64,000 nt of DNA from Kribbella sindirgiensis (GTDB lineage: Bacteria; Actinomycetota; Actinomycetes; Propionibacteriales; Kribbellaceae): positions 1 through 64,000 of the forward strand of contig NZ_SJKA01000012.1 of NCBI RefSeq assembly GCF_004331435.1, written 5' to 3'. Made by a program: the position numbers and the translations under genes. This document shows positions 41,542 to 49,919 of the stretch, one piece after another. Every line of letters starts with the position of its first letter. Position 1 is the first letter of the stretch. The notes under the pieces are model-generated. The model had not been told where the DNA came from and did not search any database. It was given only the letters and a program-made list of their open reading frames with translations.

Positions 41542-44256
41542 TCAGCGGGCGATCGCCGTACGGAGCTGGCGGCGTGAGGTGATGCCGAGTTTCGCGAACG
41601 TCTTGCGCAGATGCCACTCGACGGTTCGCGGGCTGATGAAGAGCTGGGCGGCGATCTCCGGGTTGGTCAGGCCGTCGCGGGCCAGGCCGGCGATCTGGGC
41701 CTCCTGCGCGGTCAGGTCGTTGGTCGTCTCAGGGGTGCGTTTGCGGACGGTCTCGCCGGTGGCCAGCAGTTCGCGGCGGGCGCGTTCGGCGAAGGCTTCG
41801 GCGCCCATCGCAGCCAGTTGCTCGTGGGCGGTGCGGAGGTGCGCGCGGGCGTCCTGACGCCGGCCTTCGCGGCGCAGCCATTCGCCGTACAGCAGCTCGC
41901 CGCGGGCCGACTCGATCCGGAGACCGGTCCGGTTCAGGTGGTCGATCGACGCGCGGTACGCGTCCTCGTCGTCGCCGAGCAGCGCTCGCGCCCGGGCCTC
42001 CATCCCACGGCCCCAGTCCGACGGCGTCGCGGCGACGCGCGCGTTCAGCCAGGCCAGGGCCGTCTCGACCAGCTTGGTGTCGCCGGTTCGTGAAGCGGCC
42101 TCGGCCAGTTCGCCGATCACGAGTACGCCGTACGCGACGACGTCCTGCTCGAACACCTGCAGCGCCGCGTCCCGGGCCGTCTCGTAGTGGCCGAGGCCGT
42201 TGTTCAGCAGCGCGCTCGTGTACGTCGCGATCGCGGTCATCCGGCCCTGGTCCTGAGCGCGCGCCTCGCGGATCATCGCGTCGATCAGGGTCGTCGCCTC
42301 GGACTCGTTCCCGCGGAGCGCGGCCAGCTGCATCGCGCCGATCCCGAGCACCCGGTTCCCGGTCGCGGCCGCGATCCGGCGCTCTTCCTCGACGTACGCC
42401 GTCGCGGCCGCGAGGTCGCCTGTCATCGACACCACGTTGGCCCGGAAGTTCAGCGCCCATTGCAGCTGGACGAGCGCACCGCCGGCGCGGGCGATCCGGT
42501 CGTGACGTGCAGCGAGTTCGAGTGCCGCGTCGAGGTCCCACACGTCGATCGCGACGATGCCGCTGGCCCGGTTGCCTGCCAGCCACAACCAGCCGCGGAC
42601 GTCCTCGGCCTCGCTCCCGCTCTGCCGCGCCTGGTCGACAGCTTTGACGAGCTGTGTCGCCGCGGCGGCGTACCCGTGGGTGAAGCGGAGTGCGAGCGCT
42701 TGCAGCAGCAGGTCGCCCGGCGGGTCCGACGGCGCCGGCGCGGGTGCGGCGGACGCGGCCTCAGCGAGGATCCCCGGTGTGTCCGGGCCGCTCGCCCAGA
42801 TCGCGGCCGACATCGCCTCCAGGTACGCGACGCGCGCCTGTTCGTGGTCGAGCGGATCCAGCTGCTTCGCGGCGACGACCAGCGTTCGGGCCGCCTCGGT
42901 CGCATGTCCGCGGTCGAAGGCGATCTCGCCGCGCAGGCGCAGTACCTCGGCCTCCCGTACGGCGTTCGCGGGGCCGGCGACCGCGCCGAGCAGGTCCAGG
43001 GCGGCGTCGAGTGCACCGGCACTGCGCTTCGCGGTCGCGGCGGCGAGTACGCGGTCGGCTCGGAGGCCCGGGTCGATGGTCAGCGCGGCCGAGCGCTCGA
43101 GGAACATGCCGGCCGCGAAGAATCCGCCTCGTGCTTGGGCGCGCTGCGCGGACCGTTCGAGTTCGGCGGCGACGCCCTCGTCCGGGGTGACGGTCGCCTG
43201 CGCGCGATGCCAGGCCCGGCGGTCCGGGTCGGTCTCGGGATCGGTGGCGTCTGCGAGGGCCCGGTGCACGGCCAGCCGTTGCTGCGGCGTGGCCGTCCGG
43301 TACGCCGCTGAGCGCACCAGCGGGTGCCGGAACCGGATCTGCCGGCCGAACGTGATCAGCCCCGACTCGATCGCGCCGGCGGCCGGGTCCGCACCGAGCC
43401 CCAGTTGCTCGGCTGCCCGCCACAGGAGCGTCGGGTCGCCGAGTGGTTCGGCGGCTGCGGTCAGCAGGAGCAGCCGGGTGTCGGGTTGCAGCGTCTCGAG
43501 GCGCCGTACGAAACCGTCCTCGAGCTTGCTCGTCAGGGTGTCCGCGGTGAGGCCGTCGGCCAGCTCGGCTGCGGTCCACGCGCGGGGGAGCTCCAGCAGG
43601 GCGAGCGGGTTGCCGCGGGTCTCGGCCACGATCCGGTCGCGCACCCGGGGGTCGATCGGTCCGGGCAGTACCGAGTCCAGCAGGGCGCGGGCGTCGCTGT
43701 CGTCGAGGCCGCGGACCTCGAGTTCGGTGAGGCCGGTGAACGCGTGCTCGATGCCGTCGCGGACCGCGAGGACCATCACCACCGACTCGGCCGCGAGCCT
43801 GCGGGTGACGAACGCGAGGATCCGGGCGGACATCAGGTCCAGCCACTGCGCATCGTCGACCACGCACAGCACGGGCCGCTCGCCCGCCGCGTCGGCGAGC
43901 AGGTTGAGGACCGCGAGGCCGATCAGGAACTTGTCCGGGGCCGGGCCGCTCACGAGGCCGAACGCCGTACCGAGCGCTTCCCGCTGCGGCGCCGGCAGCC
44001 GGTCGAGGTGTTCCAGGAACGGCCGGCACAACGGGTGCAGACCGGCGTACGCGAGTTCCATCTCGGACTCGACGCCGGCGGTTCGGGTGACCCGGCAACC
44101 GTCGGCTCCCGCGACCAGCGCGTCCAGCAGGGCCGACTTGCCAACCCCTGCCTCGCCCGTCAGCAGCAAGACCTGACTGCGCCCAGCCTTCGCGTCCCTG
44201 ACCAGCCCACTCAGTACCTCGGTCTCGCGCTGCCGGCCCCTGAGCTCTCTCCCCAC
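41542..44256 (-). CDS. Large ATP-binding LuxR-family (LAL-type) regulator
   Basis: 904 residues from the GTG at 44256; starting further upstream would run into the preceding phosphotransferase gene. N-terminal AAA/STAND ATPase: Walker A LLTGEAGVGKSALLDAL, Walker B VLCVVDDAQWLD. A long middle of tetratricopeptide-like helices follows, then a C-terminal LuxR helix-turn-helix (LTAQEAQIAGLARDGLTNPE; ISPRTVEWHLRKTFAKLGI). LAL/MalT-type proteins are signal-integrating activators, often of catabolic or secondary-metabolite genes. The target is not evident. It follows the phosphotransferase gene by 23 bp and may be co-transcribed. Confidence 0.9.
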   Translation of the reverse strand: MGRELRGRQRETEVLSGLVRDAKAGRSQVLLLTGEAGVGKSALLDALVAGADGCRVTRTAGVESEMELAYAGLHPLCRPFLEHLDRLPAPQREALGTAFGLVSGPAPDKFLIGLAVLNLLADAAGERPVLCVVDDAQWLDLMSARILAFVTRRLAAESVVMVLAVRDGIEHAFTGLTELEVRGLDDSDARALLDSVLPGPIDPRVRDRIVAETRGNPLALLELPRAWTAAELADGLTADTLTSKLEDGFVRRLETLQPDTRLLLLTAAAEPLGDPTLLWRAAEQLGLGADPAAGAIESGLITFGRQIRFRHPLVRSAAYRTATPQQRLAVHRALADATDPETDPDRRAWHRAQATVTPDEGVAAELERSAQRAQARGGFFAAGMFLERSAALTIDPGLRADRVLAAATAKRSAGALDAALDLLGAVAGPANAVREAEVLRLRGEIAFDRGHATEAARTLVVAAKQLDPLDHEQARVAYLEAMSAAIWASGPDTPGILAEAASAAPAPAPSDPPGDLLLQALALRFTHGYAAAATQLVKAVDQARQSGSEAEDVRGWLWLAGNRASGIVAIDVWDLDAALELAARHDRIARAGGALVQLQWALNFRANVVSMTGDLAAATAYVEEERRIAAATGNRVLGIGAMQLAALRGNESEATTLIDAMIREARAQDQGRMTAIATYTSALLNNGLGHYETARDAALQVFEQDVVAYGVLVIGELAEAASRTGDTKLVETALAWLNARVAATPSDWGRGMEARARALLGDDEDAYRASIDHLNRTGLRIESARGELLYGEWLRREGRRQDARAHLRTAHEQLAAMGAEAFAERARRELLATGETVRKRTPETTNDLTAQEAQIAGLARDGLTNPEIAAQLFISPRTVEWHLRKTFAKLGITSRRQLRTAIAR

Positions 44257-44279
44257 GCCGGTCAGCCTATCCGGGGCGG

Positions 44280-45272
44280 TTACCGCGCGGCCGGAGGCGG
44301 TTCGGTGAGTGTGCGGAGGCTGTTGAGCGTGTCCATGGTCGTCAGTGCGGCCCGATACCACTTGACGCTGTGCTGGAAGACGGACTGGAAAAGGTTGCTG
44401 ATCACCGAGAAGCGGAAATCCCAGGCGCAGAGGTCCCAGGAGTAGTCCGGTGCGTTCAGGGCCTTCCAGTAGTACCGGAGCAGGTCCTCGGCGTCGGGCT
44501 GTCTGGCGGGGAGGGCGCTGAGGGCGTAGGCCAGGTCGTGCGGGCCGAGGCCCGGCTTCAGTTCGGACCAGTCGATCACCTTCGGGCGCGGATCGTGATC
44601 GGTGAAGAAGATGTTCCCGAGGACGTGGAAGTCGCCGTGGACGAGCGTGAGGTGTTCACCGGCCGCGACGCGCGCGCGAAACTGACGCTCCCAAGCTGGG
44701 AGGACCGTGTCCAGAACCGCGCGTTCGGACGGGCTCAGTTCGGAGGTCTCGGCGAAGAAGACGTTTGCCTCGGCGCGTACGGCGGCGGCGTGGTGCGCGA
44801 TCACCTCCGGCGGCCACGCCTGCGCGGAGCTCGTCACCGACGCCCCCAGGGCCGGGACGTCGGCCACGTCGTTCCAGAACAGTGCATGCAGCGAGGCGAG
44901 TACGTCGACGGCTCCGCGTAACTGGTCATCCGTCACGTCGGCACCGACCACGCGGTACCCGGCCGCAGTCAGGTCCTCGGTCAGCAGCAGTACGGCGTCA
45001 CCCGAGTCGTGCACTCCGAGGACTTCGGGAGCGGGATGGTCCCACCGCGGTGCGAGCTGTTCGAAGATCTGCACTTCCCGGCGAGCCGCCGCGGCATCCG
45101 TACCGCGTGCCAGCTTGGCGATGACTGTGACGTCGGGCGCGCCGGAACGTCGTACCAGCAAACGGGCGACCGTCGCGGTCGATGCCTCGAACAGCTCGAG
45201 CACTTCGACTGCGCTCACCGGCGTACCGAGGGCGGCGCTCACATCACTGGTGGTGAAGGACAAGGGGTTCAT
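44280..45272 (-). CDS. Aminoglycoside-phosphotransferase-like kinase
   Basis: 330 residues from the ATG at 45272. The APH/choline-kinase fold shows LTLVHGDFHVLGNIFF (Brenner motif with catalytic Asp and metal Asn) and VIDWSELKPGLGPHDLAYAL (metal-binding Asp). The family phosphorylates small hydroxyl compounds; DUF1679-like ecdysteroid-kinase-type and antibiotic kinases share these motifs, so no substrate is claimed. Its start overlaps the stop of the HAD gene by four bases (ATGA), coupling kinase and phosphatase. Confidence 0.85.
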   Translation of the reverse strand: MNPLSFTTSDVSAALGTPVSAVEVLELFEASTATVARLLVRRSGAPDVTVIAKLARGTDAAAARREVQIFEQLAPRWDHPAPEVLGVHDSGDAVLLLTEDLTAAGYRVVGADVTDDQLRGAVDVLASLHALFWNDVADVPALGASVTSSAQAWPPEVIAHHAAAVRAEANVFFAETSELSPSERAVLDTVLPAWERQFRARVAAGEHLTLVHGDFHVLGNIFFTDHDPRPKVIDWSELKPGLGPHDLAYALSALPARQPDAEDLLRYYWKALNAPDYSWDLCAWDFRFSVISNLFQSVFQHSVKWYRAALTTMDTLNSLRTLTEPPPAAR

Positions 45273-45910
45273 GTGTCGAGCAGTCGGAGCGCCTGCGTGA
45301 TCGACGCGGCGACCGGCGCACCGGTGGCCTGCAGCGCCTGCAGGGTCATCGCGCCGGTGGTGACGAGCACACAGTGCGCACCAGCCCCCTGCGCGGCCTC
45401 GGCGTCGTCGACGACGTCGCCGATCAGTACGACGTCGGCCGGGTCCAACTGCTGCGCCTCCAGGTGACGGACCAGGCTGTCGGCCTTCGAGCCGCCGCCC
45501 ACCTCGCCGGGTAGCCCGTCGACCCGGGTGAAGTGCTGCGTGAGGCCGTAGTGCTCCACCGTGGGCGTGAGCCGCGAGTGGAACCACATCGACAGCAGCG
45601 ACTGTGTGCGCCCGCTCGTGGTGCAGGACCGCAGGACGTCGTGTGCATCGGCGGCGAGCTCACAGGTGTGCAGGAGCGCGTCGTACCGGTCGTGGTAGAG
45701 CTTGTCGACCTGTGCCCACTCTTCCTCGTCGAGCGCGCGTCGCAGGATCTGCTCGTACGAGAGCCGCATCGGTCGCGCGTACGCCGCCTGCCACTCACCC
45801 CAGGTCAGCTCCGCGCGCCCGAAGCCGGCACAAACTGCGTTGACGGCGGCCAGCACGGCGTGATTGTCATTGAGCAGCGTCCCGTTCCAGTCCCACACCA
45901 CATGCTTCAC
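45269..45910 (-). CDS. HAD-superfamily hydrolase
   Basis: 213 residues. Motif I is VVWDWNGTLLND, with Asp at 7 and Asn in place of the usual second Asp, as in several phosphatase-like HADs; motif II/III includes a Ser/Thr near LLSMWFHS and K in GGGSKADSLVRHL; motif IV is VLIGDVVDDAEAA. Substitution at the D+2 position is worth noting because that residue normally acts as acid/base. Couples to the kinase gene by an ATGA overlap. Substrate unknown. Confidence 0.88.
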   Translation of the reverse strand: MKHVVWDWNGTLLNDNHAVLAAVNAVCAGFGRAELTWGEWQAAYARPMRLSYEQILRRALDEEEWAQVDKLYHDRYDALLHTCELAADAHDVLRSCTTSGRTQSLLSMWFHSRLTPTVEHYGLTQHFTRVDGLPGEVGGGSKADSLVRHLEAQQLDPADVVLIGDVVDDAEAAQGAGAHCVLVTTGAMTLQALQATGAPVAASITQALRLLDT

Positions 45911-45942
45911 CCGGGCAACTCTAACGATCGGAAGGTAACCGA

Positions 45943-46965
45943 GTGACCGAATTCCGGCAGGCGGCCGACGTAGCGGAAGGCTTCCACACCGAGGTGATCG
46001 CGCCTCTGGTCGGAGAGGTCGACTACGCGGCGGGGCTGCTCGGGTGGGGCTCAGACGTGCTGGGCTACGACACCATGCGTTCCACGGACCACGGGTGGGG
46101 GCCGCGTGTCGTCGTACTGGTTGACGCGGGCGAGGTCGAGCGGGTGCGGAAGGCGGTCGACGACGGGCTGCCGGACGAGTACGCCGGCTATCCGGTCCGG
46201 TTCGGGTGGGACAGCTACGAGCCGCGGCACTACGTGACGGTCACGACGGTGGGGGACTGGCTGCGGGGGCAGCTGGGCTTTGACGCGTCGCAAGGGATCG
46301 GGGTCGACGATTGGCTGGTCACGCCGCAGCAGCAGCTCCTGGGCGTTGTGGCGGGCCGGGTGTACGCCGACGACGGGCGGCTGGCACGGGTGCGTGACGC
46401 ACTGGCCTGGTACCCGGACCAGGTCTGGCGGTGGACGCTCGCCTGCCAGTGGTCGCGGATCGCGCAGGAGGAGGCGTTCGTCCAGCGCACGCACGAGGTG
46501 GGCGACGAGCTCGGGTCACAGGTCGTGGCTGCTCGGTTGGTGCGGGACTTGATGCGGCTGGCGTTGCTGCAGGCGCGGACCTATGCGCCGTACAGCAAGT
46601 GGCTCGGTACGGCGTTCGCTCGCCTCGGCCACCCGGACGGGCTCGACGTGACACTGGCGGCCGCGATGGCAGCCGAGTCGTACGCCGATCGCGAGCAGGC
46701 GCTCGTCACGGCGTACGAGCTGGTCGCCCGTCGTCACAACGCCCTCGGGATCACCGCCGAGCTGGACCCGGCGCCGCGGCCGTACTTCGACAGGCCGGCG
46801 CAGGTGCTCGGCGCGGACCGCTTCGTGCAGGCGTGCCTGGCGACGGTGTCTGATCCCCAAGTGAAGAGCTACGGGCTGATCGGTTCGATTGACCAGTTCG
46901 TGGACAACACCGACGTACTCAGTAGCCCGGCCGCGTTCCGGAAGCTGGTTTCTGTCTATCGTTGA
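45943..46965 (+). CDS. DUF4037 nucleotidyltransferase-like protein
   Basis: 340 residues from a GTG with GGAAGG 7-8 bp upstream. GLLGWGSDVLGYDTMRSTDH is the nucleotidyltransferase-like start (GS..G/TD pattern), and the C-terminal half with WRWTLACQWSRIAQEEAF, LMRLALLQARTYAPYSKWLG and AFARL fits DUF4037 and related minimal nucleotidyltransferases. No substrate can be named. Divergent from the HAD gene (32-bp gap) and 3 bp ahead of the enolase-superfamily gene, so these two form a pair. Confidence 0.78.
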   Translation: MTEFRQAADVAEGFHTEVIAPLVGEVDYAAGLLGWGSDVLGYDTMRSTDHGWGPRVVVLVDAGEVERVRKAVDDGLPDEYAGYPVRFGWDSYEPRHYVTVTTVGDWLRGQLGFDASQGIGVDDWLVTPQQQLLGVVAGRVYADDGRLARVRDALAWYPDQVWRWTLACQWSRIAQEEAFVQRTHEVGDELGSQVVAARLVRDLMRLALLQARTYAPYSKWLGTAFARLGHPDGLDVTLAAAMAAESYADREQALVTAYELVARRHNALGITAELDPAPRPYFDRPAQVLGADRFVQACLATVSDPQVKSYGLIGSIDQFVDNTDVLSSPAAFRKLVSVYR

Positions 46966-46968
46966 ACG

Positions 46969-48018
46969 ATGACCCTCGCCAGCCACGTCATCAGTTCCGT
47001 CACGACCACCGAGATCCGTTACGAGTACCTGCGCACGATCGGCCGCAACGCCTTCCTCGGAAGCCACGGGAACGGCGGGAGCTCCACGGTGTACGTCGTG
47101 GAGACCGACCGCGGCGCGACCGGCTGGGGGCTTCCGCTGTACGCCGCCGATCCCGGTGTGCTGCTGGGGCGGTCGCTGGCCGAGCTGATCGACCCGGACC
47201 GTGGTGTGATCGACCCGGCGGCGGAGTTCCTCGACTACCCGCTGCACGATCTGGCGGCGCGGATCCTCGACGTCCCGGTGTACGCGCTGCTCGACAAGTC
47301 GAGCATCCGGGCCGGGTCGCCGCGGGTGCGCTGCTACACCGGCGGTATCTACTTCGACGACGTCGACGGCGGGATGGACGCGATCCGGGCGAATCTCGCG
47401 CAGGACCACGCGTTCGGGTTCCGCGACTTCAAACTGAAGATCGGCCGCGGCCACCGGTGGATGGACACCCGCGCCGGGCTGCAGCGCGACATCGAGGTCA
47501 CCCGGCTGGTCCGGGAGCTGTACCCGGACGCCGGGATCCTTGTCGACGGCAACGACGGCTTCACCCTCAACGGACTCTTCGAGTACCTGGACGGCGTCGC
47601 GGATTGCGACCTGTACTGGATCGAGGAACCGTTCGCCGAACGCCGCCCGGACCTCGAGGCCCTGCACGACCACCTGCAGACCCTCCCGACCCGCCCCAAG
47701 GTCGCCGACGGCGAGTACGACCCGAACGAGGCCCACGTCCTGGAACTGGCCCGCGACGGTCTCGTCGACGTCGCCTTGATGGACGTCACCGGCCACGGCC
47801 TCACCGCCTGGCGCCGCACCATGCCACTCCTGAAAGCCGAAGCCTCACCCCACGCCTGGGGTCACCCCCTCAAGACCCTCTACGCCGCCCACCTGGCCGC
47901 CGGCCTCGGCAACACCCCCATCATCGAAGGCGTCCCCGGCCCCAACTACTACACCCTCGACAACGGCCACGTCGTACTCCCCGAGCGACCCGGTTTCGGT
48001 CTCGAGCTGCCCGCCTGA
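46969..48018 (+). CDS. Mandelate racemase/muconate lactonizing enzyme (enolase superfamily)
   Basis: 349 residues. The N-terminal capping domain (SSTVYVVETDRGATGWG) precedes a barrel with the KxK base motif in FKLKIGRGH, metal ligands in ILVDGNDGF, YWIEEPFAE and VADGEYD, and a His in SPHAWGHPL. Such enzymes abstract the alpha-proton of a carboxylate, usually in acid-sugar dehydration or epimerisation. It lies 3 bp after the DUF4037 gene and is convergent with the secreted paralogue pair, with 4 bp between the stops. Confidence 0.88.
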   Translation: MTLASHVISSVTTTEIRYEYLRTIGRNAFLGSHGNGGSSTVYVVETDRGATGWGLPLYAADPGVLLGRSLAELIDPDRGVIDPAAEFLDYPLHDLAARILDVPVYALLDKSSIRAGSPRVRCYTGGIYFDDVDGGMDAIRANLAQDHAFGFRDFKLKIGRGHRWMDTRAGLQRDIEVTRLVRELYPDAGILVDGNDGFTLNGLFEYLDGVADCDLYWIEEPFAERRPDLEALHDHLQTLPTRPKVADGEYDPNEAHVLELARDGLVDVALMDVTGHGLTAWRRTMPLLKAEASPHAWGHPLKTLYAAHLAAGLGNTPIIEGVPGPNYYTLDNGHVVLPERPGFGLELPA

Positions 48019-48022
48019 CCGC

Positions 48023-48922
48023 CTATTCGCCGAACAACCGGTCGATCGGCAGGAACCAGCGGAAGTCGACCGGGTCGGCGAATGTGGCCGGTGCCTTGCC
48101 GCGGGACTGGATGACCGTGGACAGACCGTTGGCGTGGCCAACGGCGTACAGGTAGCCGGTTCGGGTGGCCTTGTCGATGCCGAGCAGCAAGGTGCCGTAG
48201 CTGCCGCAGCCGGTCGCGATCAGGGACTCGAAGCCCTGCCAGGTCGAGCGGCGGACCAGTTTGACGACCGGCTTCATCGGCGAGGTCACCGGGATGTGGA
48301 TCGTGTACAGCGCGCCGCCGCGGGTGGTGGCGAGGAAGGTGTCGTACGTTCGCGTCTTGCTGATCAGTGCCATCGCCTTCACAGCAGCGAATCCCGGATA
48401 CCCCGTCTTGCTGCGCCAGACGTGGTTCTGGTCGACGGTCCAGCGGAACAGGACGCCGTCGGAGCGCAGGCCGTACGTGGTCGTCCGCCAGGGCGAGTCC
48501 TCGGACGATACCGACTGCTCGACGGCGACGAAGCTCTGCCAGCCGCCGCCGATCCGGGTCAGGTCGGCGTGCTGGACCTCGGTGGTCAGGCCGGCCTTGT
48601 AGCGCGCGAGATACAGCGCCGAACCGATCACGACGTACCCGGACACGTGGGAGCCGCCCGGGTCCGGATCGGCGCGCATCGAGGTGCTGAGCCGGACCAG
48701 GCCTGGCGGGAAGACCTCCAGTGCGACCTCGGAGTCTCTGACCAGCGTGGGTGGCACGGTGGTCTCGATGTACTGGGCGCGGTGGTCACCGTCGGCGGTC
48801 ACGGAGCCGGCCGTCACCGAACAGGTCGCCGTCGGGCGGCTGGGGGCCGCGTCGGCCGGCCAGGCGAGCGTGCCGGCCGCGAGGCCGATCGCCGCGATCA
48901 GTGCGAGCGTACGGGATCTCAT
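48023..48922 (-). CDS. Secreted protein, paralogue 1 (possible beta-propeller)
   Basis: 299 residues with a signal peptide (MRSRTLALIAAIGLAAGTLA, cleavage near AWPADA). The mature part has repeated segments of the type YGLRSDGVLFRWTVDQ, MALISKTRTYDTFLATTRGG and LLLGIDKATRTGYLYAVGHA, spaced as in small beta-propellers such as tachylectin-like folds. Three or four cysteines may form disulfides. I do not recognise a named family. It is a tandem duplicate of the next gene, with a nearly invariant core of about 70 residues (TYDTFLATTRGGALYTIHIP onward). Extracellular ligand binding is a guess. Confidence 0.7.
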   Translation of the reverse strand: MRSRTLALIAAIGLAAGTLAWPADAAPSRPTATCSVTAGSVTADGDHRAQYIETTVPPTLVRDSEVALEVFPPGLVRLSTSMRADPDPGGSHVSGYVVIGSALYLARYKAGLTTEVQHADLTRIGGGWQSFVAVEQSVSSEDSPWRTTTYGLRSDGVLFRWTVDQNHVWRSKTGYPGFAAVKAMALISKTRTYDTFLATTRGGALYTIHIPVTSPMKPVVKLVRRSTWQGFESLIATGCGSYGTLLLGIDKATRTGYLYAVGHANGLSTVIQSRGKAPATFADPVDFRWFLPIDRLFGE

Positions 48923-48931
48923 CTCGACTCC

Positions 48932-49840
48932 CTATTCACCGAAGGGTGGTGACTCGGGGCCGGAACTCCAGCGGGCATAGGCGCTGCCTCCGAGCGGCCA
49001 GGGGACCTTGCCGCGGCTCTGGATGACCGTGGACGTTCCGTTGGCGTGCCCGACGGCGTACAGGTAGCCGCTCTGGGTGTCCTTGTCGATGCCGAGCAGC
49101 AGCGTGCCGTAGATGCCGCACTTCCGGGCGAGCAGGGCCTCGAAACCCTGCCAGGTCGAGCGACGGACCAGCTTGACGACCGGCTTCATCGGCGAGGTCA
49201 CCGGGATGTGGATCGTGTACAGCGCGCCGCCCCGCGTGGTGGCCAGGAACGTGTCGTACGTCGCGGTCGAACTGATCAACGCCATCGACTTGACTGCCGA
49301 GAACCCCGGGTACGACGTCTTCTGGCCCCACGTGCGGGCGTTCCACCGGAACAGCACGCCGTCGCGACGCAGGCCGTAGAGATAGCTGAGCCGCGATGCG
49401 GTCCGTGACGAGTACGTGGAGGTGTCGAGGGCGATGTAGCTGCTCCAGCCGCCTCCGATCCGTTGTAGTGCCTGCGCCAGGATCACGCCGTCGTCGTGGA
49501 CGATCGAGTAGTTGCTGTACAGCACGTCGCCCAGGACGACCAGTCCGAAGACGTCGTAGTTGCCCTCCCCGTTCCGCGAGGACGAGATCGGCCCGCTCAG
49601 CCGGGCTGTCTGCGGGAACGGGTCGTTCACCTCCACCCCGAAGGTCCGAGTCGGCGGCACCGTCGCCAGCAAGGACCAGCCGGACAGGTACATGCTGCTG
49701 ATGGAGCCGACCCCCACCGAGCAAACCGCCGCTGCCGACCCCGATGCCGAGTCCGACGCGGACGCTTGCGGTGCTTCCACAGCTCCGAAGGCCAGACTGG
49801 CCGTCGCGACCGCCGCGAAGAGTCGCGATCTCCTGGACAT
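48932..49840 (-). CDS. Secreted protein, paralogue 2 (possible beta-propeller)
   Basis: 302 residues from the ATG at 49840 (GGGGGAGGG just upstream). Signal peptide MSRRSRLFAAVATASLAFGA with cleavage near QASA, then a Ser/Ala-rich junction. The body parallels paralogue 1: YGLRRDGVLFRWNARTWG, MALISSTATYDTFLATTRGG, HIPVTSPMKPVVKLVRRSTW, LLLGIDKDTQSGYLYAVGHA. The N-terminal third is divergent while the core is almost identical, also at the DNA level. 9 bp separate it from paralogue 1, so they are co-transcribed. Family unknown. Confidence 0.7.
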   Translation of the reverse strand: MSRRSRLFAAVATASLAFGAVEAPQASASDSASGSAAAVCSVGVGSISSMYLSGWSLLATVPPTRTFGVEVNDPFPQTARLSGPISSSRNGEGNYDVFGLVVLGDVLYSNYSIVHDDGVILAQALQRIGGGWSSYIALDTSTYSSRTASRLSYLYGLRRDGVLFRWNARTWGQKTSYPGFSAVKSMALISSTATYDTFLATTRGGALYTIHIPVTSPMKPVVKLVRRSTWQGFEALLARKCGIYGTLLLGIDKDTQSGYLYAVGHANGTSTVIQSRGKVPWPLGGSAYARWSSGPESPPFGE

Positions 49841-49919
49841 ATGCCCTCCCCCTGGTTGGCTCTCTGCAGCCAACCGTCCTGGACCGCCACGGGGTGTGGA
49901 GAGGGCCGAAGGTCCCGAA

